A stretch of DNA of 64,000 nucleotides from Acetothermia bacterium 64_32 (GTDB lineage Bacteria > Bipolaricaulota > Bipolaricaulia > Bipolaricaulales > Bipolaricaulaceae): the NCBI GenBank assembly GCA_001508155.1, contig LGFI01000008.1, forward strand, positions 33,674 through 97,673, read 5' to 3'. The notes beneath the pieces are model-generated. The model saw only the letters and a list, made by a program, of their open reading frames with translations, did no database searches and was not told the origin of the DNA. How positions within the stretch are numbered: position 1 is the stretch's first letter; each line of letters starts with the position of its first letter. Of the stretch, positions 23,776 to 29,940 are shown piece by piece. Both the position numbers and the translations under genes were made by a program.

Positions 23776-24690
23776 ATGATGAAGAAAGCAGCTTTCCTTT
23801 TGGTTTTTGCATGTAGCCTCGGCCTTGCGGGGCTGGCCCAGGAAACGGAGGACGGCCTCGGGGGCTCCCTGGGGGTGGAGTTCACCGTCACCCCCATCGC
23901 CCCCGCCAGCTTGGACGTGGACACCGCGATCACGGCCTCGCTTTCCTTCGCCGGGGCGAGCGTGGAAAGCCGGACCGTGATCTCCCTGGCGGGGCTCGAG
24001 TCAGAGCACCTGAGGCTGGCCCTCGACCTCGATGGGGTGACCCTGGCCACGGGGATGCAGTTCGACCCCTGCTTTTCCAGGTACTGGTTTGAGGTACGGG
24101 GGGGATGCTGCCCGGTGGAACTGGGGGCCCTGTTCCTGGTGGAGAACCTGGCCCCGGCCTGCCAGACCCCCAGCTTCACCGTGGGGATGGCCTTGGACTT
24201 CGGCCTCACCTTCGACCCGCTTTTCATCCGCAGCATCACCGGCTTCGGGGTGGAAGACCTCTACCACCTCATCGACGAATACCCCGAGACTGAACTCACC
24301 GCCGTATCCGGCTGGTGGTTCAGCGAAGAACTCATAAGCGTGGGCTTTGCCACCCAGTGCCTGCACGCCGAGTCCATCTTCGTGCTGAACGAGCTTGGCT
24401 TTTCCTGGGCCCAGCTCAACGCAAGCTACACCTGGCCCGACGCCGGCATCCAGCTCGGCACCCGGGTGTGGATCGATTCCTCCTTCGCCTTCAGCCAAGG
24501 GGACCTGATCCTGAAGGTGACAATCGATCCCGTGGAGCTCCGCTCCGTCACCAGCATGAACTTCAGCGGGTTCCTAGGGCAAAGGATCGACATCTCCATC
24601 ACCTTTTCCGGGATCAAGCTCTACTCGCGCACCAGCTTCACCTTCGCGGGGCTGATCTCCGAGGTCTTGGGGTTCGAGCTTTCCTTCTAG
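23776..24690 (+). CDS. Secreted beta-rich protein, possible outer-membrane barrel
   Basis: I do not recognise this 304-residue protein. A signal peptide (MMKKAAFLLVFACSLGLAGL) is followed by almost continuous amphipathic strands. The C-terminal quarter alternates hydrophobic and polar residues (LILKVTIDPVELRSVTSM, IDISITFSGIKLYSRTSF), and the last residue is Phe (GFELSF). That is the classic C-terminal beta-signal of outer-membrane barrels. Four cysteines lie in the middle (FDPCFSRYW, GGCCPVEL, PACQT). The stop is 6 bp before the sigma-like gene, so the two are co-transcribed. This places it at the head of the c-di-GMP locus. Confidence 0.7.
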   Translation: MMKKAAFLLVFACSLGLAGLAQETEDGLGGSLGVEFTVTPIAPASLDVDTAITASLSFAGASVESRTVISLAGLESEHLRLALDLDGVTLATGMQFDPCFSRYWFEVRGGCCPVELGALFLVENLAPACQTPSFTVGMALDFGLTFDPLFIRSITGFGVEDLYHLIDEYPETELTAVSGWWFSEELISVGFATQCLHAESIFVLNELGFSWAQLNASYTWPDAGIQLGTRVWIDSSFAFSQGDLILKVTIDPVELRSVTSMNFSGFLGQRIDISITFSGIKLYSRTSFTFAGLISEVLGFELSF

Positions 24691-24696
24691 CCCCTC

Positions 24697-25353
24697 ATGG
24701 GCCGGTTGGGGGAGCTGGCGGCCAGGCTCAGGGAGCGGGATGACCCCGCCCTGCGGGCCGAGCTCATCCGGCTCGGGGAGGAGCTGGTAAGGGAGGTGGC
24801 AGAGGAGTTCGCCGGCTGTGGGCTTCCACAAAAGGAGCTGGAGCGGGCCGGGCACCTGGGGCTTTTGAGCGCGGCGTACAACCTGGAGCTCGACCGGGCG
24901 GGGGACTTCGAGACGTTCGCCCGCAACCTAATCCGGGGGGAGATCAGGGGGCACATCCGGGAGAGGTTCCCACCCCCCCAACCCCCACGGTGGCTGCGGC
25001 TCTTGGCAGAGCAGATCGATCGGGCCCACCACGAGCTTTTCCGGGAGCTGGGCCGTCCCCCCACCCTCTCCGAACTGGCTCAGAAGTTGAACCTAACCGA
25101 TGAGGGGCTGAAGGAGGCGTTCAAGGCCCGCGACGCCTTCCTGTACACCTCCCTCTCCCAGGAACACAGGGCCGAGGACCTGCGGCCGGACTTTCACCCC
25201 GAGCGCATCCGGGACAGACACCCCAGCCCGTTCCCCTGGCAGGCCCGCATCCGGCTGGCCCAGGCCCTGGAAAGGCTGTCCGGGCTCTGGTCAAGGCTGG
25301 CAGAGAACATGCTCGGCCTGGAGGAGGACGACCCATGGCCAACCGTTATGTAA
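24697..25353 (+). CDS. Sigma-B/F-like protein lacking region 4
   Basis: This 218-residue protein aligns to SigB/SigF-group sigma factors in region 2 (LERAGHLGLLSAAYNLELDR, FETFARNLIRGEIRGHIRER). It also aligns in region 3 (AHHELFRELGRPPTLSELAQ, KLNLTDEGLKEAFKARDAFL). After region 3 it reads ALERLSGLWSRLAENMLG and stops at 218, so the region 4.2 helix-turn-helix that contacts the -35 box is missing. No alternative frame restores it before the next promoter at 25377. It may act as a core-binding modulator, or with a separate -35-binding partner. The RHH-MshEN regulator gene follows, behind its own promoter and riboswitch. Confidence 0.75.
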   Translation: MGRLGELAARLRERDDPALRAELIRLGEELVREVAEEFAGCGLPQKELERAGHLGLLSAAYNLELDRAGDFETFARNLIRGEIRGHIRERFPPPQPPRWLRLLAEQIDRAHHELFRELGRPPTLSELAQKLNLTDEGLKEAFKARDAFLYTSLSQEHRAEDLRPDFHPERIRDRHPSPFPWQARIRLAQALERLSGLWSRLAENMLGLEEDDPWPTVM

Positions 25354-25376
25354 TGGATATACGGAGGAATGTCCAC

Positions 25377-25405
25377 TTGACAATCCTCTTCGTATGCTTT
25401 AAGGT
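25377..25405 (+). promoter_or_regulatory. Promoter of first c-di-GMP riboswitch
   Basis: A perfect -35 TTGACA (25377-25382), 17 bp and a weak -10 TAAGGT (25400-25405) place the start near 25412, about 11 nt before the aptamer P1 stem. Confidence 0.65.
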
Positions 25406-25422
25406 AGCTTCGCTTAGCAGAC

Positions 25423-25503
25423 ACCCTGAAAAAGGGCAAACCCATCGCAAGGTGGGGGCGCAAAGCTGCGGGCCCTAGGAATGGGTAGCCGGGCTGCCAG
25501 GGT
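25423..25503 (+). ncRNA. Cyclic-di-GMP-I riboswitch (GEMM), copy 1
   Basis: All GEMM-I signatures are present. P1 is ACCCTG (25423-25428) with CAGGGT (25498-25503). The conserved AAAGGGCAAACC is followed by a GNRA hairpin CCCATC-GCAA-GGTGGG. Then come GCGCAAAGC, a variable stem containing GGGCCCTAGG, and the tetraloop-receptor strand GGGTAGCCGGGCTGCC. It binds the second messenger c-di-GMP in the nascent mRNA. Its 3' strand is also the 5' half of a terminator (separate entry), so ligand binding should permit transcription of the RHH-MshEN gene. Confidence 0.95.
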
Positions 25504-25524
25504 AACTCCGGCGGCCCGGTTTTT
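25489..25524 (+). terminator. Riboswitch-controlled intrinsic terminator
   Basis: CCGGGCTGCC (25489-25498) pairs over 10 bp, with one G-T pair, with GGCGGCCCGG (25510-25519). TTTTT follows at 25520-25524. The 5' arm is part of the aptamer core and of P1, so the terminator and the ligand-bound aptamer exclude each other: a transcriptional ON switch. Confidence 0.9.
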
Positions 25525-25551
25525 GGTTGCCGAAAAGGGGAGGTGGAGAGG

Positions 25552-25890
25552 GTGCAGGTGACCATGTACTTCGGGGAGGAGGATCGGTACCTGATAGAGC
25601 TGGTAGACCGGAAGGCGCGGCAGGAGCGCAAGTCGCGGTCGGCGGTGGTGCTTTCCATCCTGGAGGAGCACTTCGAGCGGGAGAAGAGGATCGGGGAGGT
25701 GCTGGTGGACCTGGGGGCGGTGACCCCTCGGCAGGTGGAGGAGGCCCTGGAGCTGCAGAACAGGGCCAAGGGGGCACGGCTTTTGGGGGAGATCCTGCTT
25801 GAGCGGGGGTTCGTGGACGAGAGAGCCCTTACCCGGGCGCTCACCATCCAAGCCCGGTTCAAGGCCCCCGCGGGGCAAAAGAGGGGATGA
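25552..25890 (+). CDS. Ribbon-helix-helix / MshEN fusion: predicted c-di-GMP-responsive DNA-binding regulator
   Basis: This is a 112-residue protein with start GTG 25552, preceded by GGGGAGGTGG; other GTG/ATG codons at 25543, 25558 and 25564 are in frame. Residues 1-45 form a ribbon-helix-helix unit: strand VQVTMYF, helix EEDRYLIELVDRKARQ, helix RSAVVLSILEEHFERE. Residues 46-100 form a two-part MshEN-type module. Part one is RIGEVLVDLGAVTPRQ plus VEEALELQ, matching the 24-residue R-x-G...L...G...L..Q pattern exactly. Part two is LLGEILLERGFVDERA plus LTRALTIQ, with Leu at the first Arg position and Arg one residue earlier. MshEN binds c-di-GMP in MshE-type ATPases. It therefore looks like a transcription factor whose DNA binding responds to the same ligand as its riboswitch. 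Confidence 0.85.
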   Translation: MQVTMYFGEEDRYLIELVDRKARQERKSRSAVVLSILEEHFEREKRIGEVLVDLGAVTPRQVEEALELQNRAKGARLLGEILLERGFVDERALTRALTIQARFKAPAGQKRG

Positions 25891-25931
25891 AAACCGCGTT
25901 AAGGGGGTGAAAGAAGGCGGAAAAGCTGATT

Positions 25932-26027
25932 GGCGGACGAAAGGGCAAACCCGGGGCGACCCGGGGGCGCAAAGCCAACGGGCCTCAAAAACCGAAATAC
26001 CTGAGGTGGCCGGGCTGCCGAAACGCC
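25932..26027 (+). ncRNA. Cyclic-di-GMP-I riboswitch (GEMM), copy 2
   Basis: The second aptamer starts 42 nt after the RHH-MshEN stop. It has P1 GGCG (25932-25935) with CGCC (26024-26027), AAAGGGCAAACC, a GNRA hairpin CCCGGG-GCGA-CCCGGG, GCGCAAAGCC, a stem with GGGCCTCA and TGAGGTGGCC, then GCCGGGCTGCC. No T-run terminator follows. Instead its 3' end runs into an anti-Shine-Dalgarno sequence, so the output is translation of the gene at 26082. It is probably on the same mRNA as copy 1. Confidence 0.94.
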
Positions 26028-26079
26028 TCCTAAACGGGTTTTAAACCTAGAAAACCGCGAAACATTTAGGAGGTGTTTC
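26020..26079 (+). promoter_or_regulatory. Shine-Dalgarno-sequestering hairpin controlled by riboswitch 2
   Basis: GAAACGCCTCCTAAA (26020-26034) is complementary over 15 bp, with one G-T pair, to TTTAGGAGGTGTTTC (26065-26079), which contains the ribosome-binding site of ATG 26082. The 5' arm includes the P1 3' strand CGCC (26024-26027). Ligand-stabilised P1 would free the ribosome site: a translational ON switch. Confidence 0.88.
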
Positions 26080-26081
26080 AC

Positions 26082-26648
26082 ATGCGGAAACTTTGGGTAC
26101 TGGGAGTATTTGGAGCGCTGGCCATGCTGCCGTTTGCGGCCCTGGCCGACACCGGGGATGCCACCTCGGCCACCTTGACACTCTCAGGTGTGATCTACAT
26201 CACGGTCACCGACGAATGGGAGGACATGGAGATCGATCAGGACGCAATTGCGGGAATGGCGGGCAGCTACTTCACCTGGGGTAGCATCACCGTCAAAGTC
26301 AAGGCCATGACCGATTACAAAGTTTGGAGCGGCTACTTCACCGATCTTACAGATGAGGCGACGGAGTTTGAGAACGAGGACCACGTGGTGGCCCTGGACG
26401 ATGGGATCGAGTACTGGCTCCCCTACAACAGCAGCTTCGAGTCCATCACCAACCCGACCCAGGGCTTTGACTGGACGGGCGGGTTCGGCACGGACATGGT
26501 GACCCTGTTCACCGGGGAGAACAACATGCCCGGCGGTGATGAGAAGACCTACACGGGCAAGCTCGACCCATCCAACCTGGGGGATAGAACAGCCAACGAG
26601 ACAATCCAGTTCACCATCGTGTTCGTGGTGGAGGATACCTCCATTTAA
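26082..26648 (+). CDS. Secreted beta-sandwich protein, candidate fibre subunit
   Basis: This 188-residue protein starts at ATG 26082, with AGGAGGTG 6 bp upstream. The signal peptide is MRKLWVLGVFGALAMLPFA with cleavage near LA-DTGDA. The mature N-terminus ADTGDATSATLTLSG is shared with the next protein (ADTGDAVTATLIILGS). The C-terminal 28 residues, with LGDRTANETIQFTIVFVVED, match the end of the protein at 28283 (LGDRDAGDVIRFTVHVTVSD), as do upstream strands. These shared blocks suggest subunits of one surface structure, possibly assembled through the N-terminal strand. No named family is recognised. It is directly under translational control of c-di-GMP riboswitch 2. Confidence 0.8.
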   Translation: MRKLWVLGVFGALAMLPFAALADTGDATSATLTLSGVIYITVTDEWEDMEIDQDAIAGMAGSYFTWGSITVKVKAMTDYKVWSGYFTDLTDEATEFENEDHVVALDDGIEYWLPYNSSFESITNPTQGFDWTGGFGTDMVTLFTGENNMPGGDEKTYTGKLDPSNLGDRTANETIQFTIVFVVEDTSI

Positions 26649-26654
26649 GCCCCG

Positions 26655-28286
26655 ATGGTAAAGGAAGGGAAGGCGCGACCACTGCTGGGCTGGCTACTCG
26701 GGGTGGCCTTGGCGTGCCTTCCCATTCAGGCGGTGGCCGACACCGGGGATGCGGTCACCGCCACCCTGATCATCCTGGGAAGCCCTGAGGAAGCGGGAGG
26801 GGGCGCAGGGGAGACGGAGTGCGAGCCGTTCTGCGCCCCGCCCATCCCCGCCCTGTATTCCACCCAGCGGGCCGACCTGTTGGTGGATCTGAACGATGAC
26901 GGAAATGTGGATCCCGGCGACATCCTGCGCTACACAGTCCTGGTGGAAAACTTCGCCCCCATCCCCATGGAGGGGGTGAGCTATTTCACCCTGATCGATC
27001 CCCACCTGGAGCTCCTCCCCGACTCCCCGCGCACCACCCTGGGCGCGGTCGAATCCTATCCCCTGGGGGAAGCTATGACCGCGGTGGCCGCCAGGATCGG
27101 GACCCTGCTCCCCAAGGAGTGGGCCGTCCTTTCCTTCGACGCCCGGGTGCGGGAGGACACGCCCCCTGGGGTGTCCGCCCTGGTCGGCCAGGGGCTCGTT
27201 TACTCGGATACCACCTCCCCCGTCCTCACCGACGACCCCGATACCCCGCTTTTACAGGACGCCGTCCATATCGAGCTTGGAAAGCCCCCCTCCGGCACCC
27301 TGGCCGAGCTCCCCGCCGGCGGACCGGCCCCGGAGCCGGCCCTCGTCAAGCTCGCCCAGCTCACCCCCGAGCCGGAGGTGCTGCGGGTGGCAGAGCCCGA
27401 TACCGACGTGGAGTATGCGGTGGCCTACGCCAACCGGGGGGATTCACCGGCGCATGACCTATGGCTTGTGGATGTAGTGGGTCCCTACGTTCACGTGCAG
27501 ACGGAATCCCTGGTTCCCCAGGACGCCCGGGTGTGGCAGGTTGGGGGGCTACAGCTCGTGGCGGCCCGCTTTGCCGAGGTTCCCCCCGGGGGGGTGGCCA
27601 CCCTGTCCTATCGCGTGCCGGTGGGGTACACGGTGCCCCCGGAGGTCGCCTACCTCTCCACCCGGGCCATGGCCTTCGCCCTGAACGCCCCTTTCCAGCT
27701 CTCCGACGACCCCCTCACCGAGCTCTTGTATGATCCCACCACGGTGCTTCTCCCCTACCGCTGTGCCGGGGAGGGGGGCTGGACCTGGGAGGAGTGGCGG
27801 GAGGTGGTGTCCACCGCCCCCACCGGGCTCCTGCCCTTGGTGCTCCAGGAGAAGGACGGGACCCAGCATCTCAGGTGGATCCTGTACGGCGGCGACTTCT
27901 TCGGGGACCTTTCCCCACACCCCTCCCTCAGGCCCCCATACTGGCCGCGCTGGGCCCTGGTGGGCCTCGTGGAGGTGCCGTTCGAGGAGCTCTCCGGTGA
28001 GCAGCTGGGCTTTCGCCTGGCGGAACGAAAGGAGCCCTATGTCAAGGACTTCCTGGCAGAAGAACCCCTGTTCATGTGGGCGGACTACGACCGGCCGCTC
28101 TACGGGCGGGTGCCGGCCACCGATGCCGGTGAGCTCCTGTGGATCGAGCGCTTCAATCGCCCCTTCTGCGAGCGGGGGTACCTGCCCCTTTTGGCGGAGC
28201 TGGATTGGGCTCACGATTGGGACATGCCCTGGCTCGAGGACGCCCTGATCGTGGCCACCTTGGGCCAGGAACCGGAGAAGCCATGA
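26655..28286 (+). CDS. Secreted DUF11-like repeat protein with Ca-binding loop
   Basis: This 543-residue exported protein has a signal peptide LLGVALACLPIQAVA, then the shared ADTGDAVTATLIILGS motif. Residues 78-90 form an EF-hand/dockerin-like loop, DLNDDGNVDPGDI. Residues of about 90-210 and 235-350 look like two DUF11-type conserved-repeat Ig modules (LRYTVLVENFAPIPMEGVSY; YAVAYANRGDSPAHDLWLVD). The last 180 residues are rich in Trp and Tyr and unassigned. It starts 6 bp after the previous stop and ends in a 4-bp overlap with the next gene, so it is part of the riboswitch-2 operon. It is a likely surface or fibre-tip component. Confidence 0.75.
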   Translation: MVKEGKARPLLGWLLGVALACLPIQAVADTGDAVTATLIILGSPEEAGGGAGETECEPFCAPPIPALYSTQRADLLVDLNDDGNVDPGDILRYTVLVENFAPIPMEGVSYFTLIDPHLELLPDSPRTTLGAVESYPLGEAMTAVAARIGTLLPKEWAVLSFDARVREDTPPGVSALVGQGLVYSDTTSPVLTDDPDTPLLQDAVHIELGKPPSGTLAELPAGGPAPEPALVKLAQLTPEPEVLRVAEPDTDVEYAVAYANRGDSPAHDLWLVDVVGPYVHVQTESLVPQDARVWQVGGLQLVAARFAEVPPGGVATLSYRVPVGYTVPPEVAYLSTRAMAFALNAPFQLSDDPLTELLYDPTTVLLPYRCAGEGGWTWEEWREVVSTAPTGLLPLVLQEKDGTQHLRWILYGGDFFGDLSPHPSLRPPYWPRWALVGLVEVPFEELSGEQLGFRLAERKEPYVKDFLAEEPLFMWADYDRPLYGRVPATDAGELLWIERFNRPFCERGYLPLLAELDWAHDWDMPWLEDALIVATLGQEPEKP

Positions 28287-29071
28287 ACAAAAGGCTACTA
28301 GGGCTGACCTTGATGCTCGTCCTGGCGGGCGGGGTCTCTTTCGCCTGCGGAAATCCTATCGTTATCCCCGGAAACCCCGATTGCGACGACCTTTGCTACC
28401 GATGCTATGAGGAGTTCAAACTCGACCCCCCCGAAAAGGGCACGTTCAGCGACCCGGATGGCCCCCTGACCGTGACCATCTACAACGCGGTCTACAAGCC
28501 AAAGGGTGAGATGCTGAGCTTTTCGTGGTCCTCGAACATCCCGGTCTCGGCCGTGATCGTAAAGGGGGGACCCTGGGCCAACGTCTATTACTACTGCCCT
28601 CCCGCGACGGGCGACTCTTGGCTACACGCACCAGGGTGGAAAGGGATCAACCACATAACGTTCTGTTACATCCCCCCCCAGCTGGAGGTGGAGGTGTCCG
28701 GGCTCTCGGATTTCACCGTCACCCAGGAGTTCATCGGCCAGGGGAACCGCTATGCCCCCTTGGGCACCCTTTCTGTCACCATCACCGCCTCCACCGGCTA
28801 CACCGCCTCGGTTTACTACACCTACGAGGTCCTTTGGGGCTCTACCTCCCCCTTCACCGGGGACCCCCTCTCACTCCAGGCCGATTCCGGCACCTGGTAC
28901 ATTATCCCCCAATACCCTTCTTACATTACCCTGCCCGATTTCTCCGGGGGCCCCGGCACCGAGACCCACACCTACCCGGTTAGGGTGGACCTGTCCCTTT
29001 TGGGGGACCGGGACGCCGGGGACGTGATCCGGTTCACGGTCCACGTCACCGTGAGCGACCCCTGGCCGTGA
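28283..29071 (+). CDS. Secreted Cys-containing protein, paralogous to the 26082 product
   Basis: This 262-residue protein starts at ATG 28283, overlapping the previous stop as ATGA. The signal peptide is MNKRLLGLTLMLVLAGGVSF. A Cys-rich N-terminus (CDDLCYRCYEEF) is followed by a domain with VSAVIVKGGPWANVYYYC, LHAP and INHITFCY, a pattern seen in many secreted Gram-positive proteins. The C-terminal half (from about residue 130) aligns with the protein at 26082: SGLSDFTVTQEF against SGVIYITVTDEW, and the shared LGDRxAxxxIxFTVxxxV ending. It is probably another subunit of the same surface structure. Confidence 0.75.
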   Translation: MNKRLLGLTLMLVLAGGVSFACGNPIVIPGNPDCDDLCYRCYEEFKLDPPEKGTFSDPDGPLTVTIYNAVYKPKGEMLSFSWSSNIPVSAVIVKGGPWANVYYYCPPATGDSWLHAPGWKGINHITFCYIPPQLEVEVSGLSDFTVTQEFIGQGNRYAPLGTLSVTITASTGYTASVYYTYEVLWGSTSPFTGDPLSLQADSGTWYIIPQYPSYITLPDFSGGPGTETHTYPVRVDLSLLGDRDAGDVIRFTVHVTVSDPWP

Positions 29072-29077
29072 CGGGGG

Positions 29078-29109
29078 TTACAGACGATGGCCCTTTTCTG
29101 CCGTAAAAT
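29078..29109 (+). promoter_or_regulatory. Promoter with motif shared with riboswitch 3
   Basis: TTACAGACGAT (29078-29088), 15 bp, TAAAAT (29104-29109). The same 11-mer at the same 15-bp distance from a -10 box occurs at 31180-31211. The start point would fall at or next to ATG 29117. Confidence 0.7.
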
Positions 29110-29116
29110 GCCCTCG

Positions 29117-29926
29117 ATGTTAAAAGATCGGTGGTGGCTCGGGCTGGCCCTAGCAACCCTAGTCCTGCTCCCGACGGCCGGGCTGGGGAGCATGGCGGTG
29201 GCCCCGCTTTCGTTGCGCATCCCGGCCGCCCCGGGACAGCAGGGCAGCGCCTCCTTCACGATCCGGAATACCGGGACTGAACCCATCACCGTCAACATCA
29301 CCCTGCACGACTGGTGGCGTACCCCGGACGGGAGGTTCCAGATCCTCCCCGCCGGGTCCCTGGAAAGGTCCTGCGCCGAGTGGGTCCTTTATTCCGCCTC
29401 CTCACTGGAGCTGGCCCCTGGGGAGGAACGGGAGGTGACGGTCAAGGTCACCGTCCCGGAGGACGTGGAGGGGGATCATTGGGCACTGCTTTTGGTGGCG
29501 GAGGAGCCCCGGCCTGAAGGGGAGGAAGAGGGGCTTACCAGCACCACCCGGGTGGTGGTCACCTACGCAGTGAAGATCCTACAGCAAGATCCGGTCAACA
29601 AGCACCTGGAAGCGGAGATAAAGGGGATCGAGCTTGTCCAGCCAAGCCCGCTTGAGCTTAGGGTCCGGTTTGTGAACACCGGGAACGCGCACCTCACCAC
29701 CCAGGGCACGGTGGAGATCCGGGACATCTTCGGGGAGACGGTGAGGAGCTTTTCCGTTGCCCCCTTCCCCAGCCTGCCGGGGGAGGAGCGCGTGATCCTC
29801 CTTGAGGATACCTCTTCCGCCCCCCTGCCGGAGGGCTTTTACTACGTGATCGCCCTGCTTGATTTCGGCGGGGATTACCTGATCCAGGGGGGTGCGCCCC
29901 TCCAGATCCCCGCCCCCCAGGGGTAA
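29117..29926 (+). CDS. PapD-like periplasmic chaperone-type Ig protein
   Basis: This 269-residue protein has a signal peptide (LGLALATLVLLPTAGLGS) followed by an N-terminal domain with the PapD-like layout: MAVAPLSLRIPAAPGQQG, FTIRNTGTEPITVNITLHDW, ERSCAEWVLYSASSLELAPG and EEREVTVKVTVPEDVEGDHW. A second Ig-like domain follows (LRVRFVNTGNAHLTTQGTVE). Proteins of this type help fold or deliver pilus and other surface subunits. ATG 29117 is chosen because a -10 box ends 8 bp before it (leaderless); ATG 29087 is an alternative in frame. It follows the candidate subunit genes, which fits a chaperone role, but no classical usher is nearby. Confidence 0.75.
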   Translation: MLKDRWWLGLALATLVLLPTAGLGSMAVAPLSLRIPAAPGQQGSASFTIRNTGTEPITVNITLHDWWRTPDGRFQILPAGSLERSCAEWVLYSASSLELAPGEEREVTVKVTVPEDVEGDHWALLLVAEEPRPEGEEEGLTSTTRVVVTYAVKILQQDPVNKHLEAEIKGIELVQPSPLELRVRFVNTGNAHLTTQGTVEIRDIFGETVRSFSVAPFPSLPGEERVILLEDTSSAPLPEGFYYVIALLDFGGDYLIQGGAPLQIPAPQG

Positions 29927-29940
29927 GGGGTCGACATCGC

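Noticed and set aside
24697..25376. Frameshifted full-length sigma factor
   Set aside because: I read the other frames after 25290 and found no region 4 helix-turn-helix. A promoter and riboswitch begin within 30 bp of the stop, leaving no room for it.
26082..26648. TasA/CalY-type amyloid or type IV pilin
   Set aside because: There is no prepilin peptidase motif, no conserved hydrophobic pilin helix, and the TasA signatures are not visible. Only the general idea of a fibre subunit is kept.
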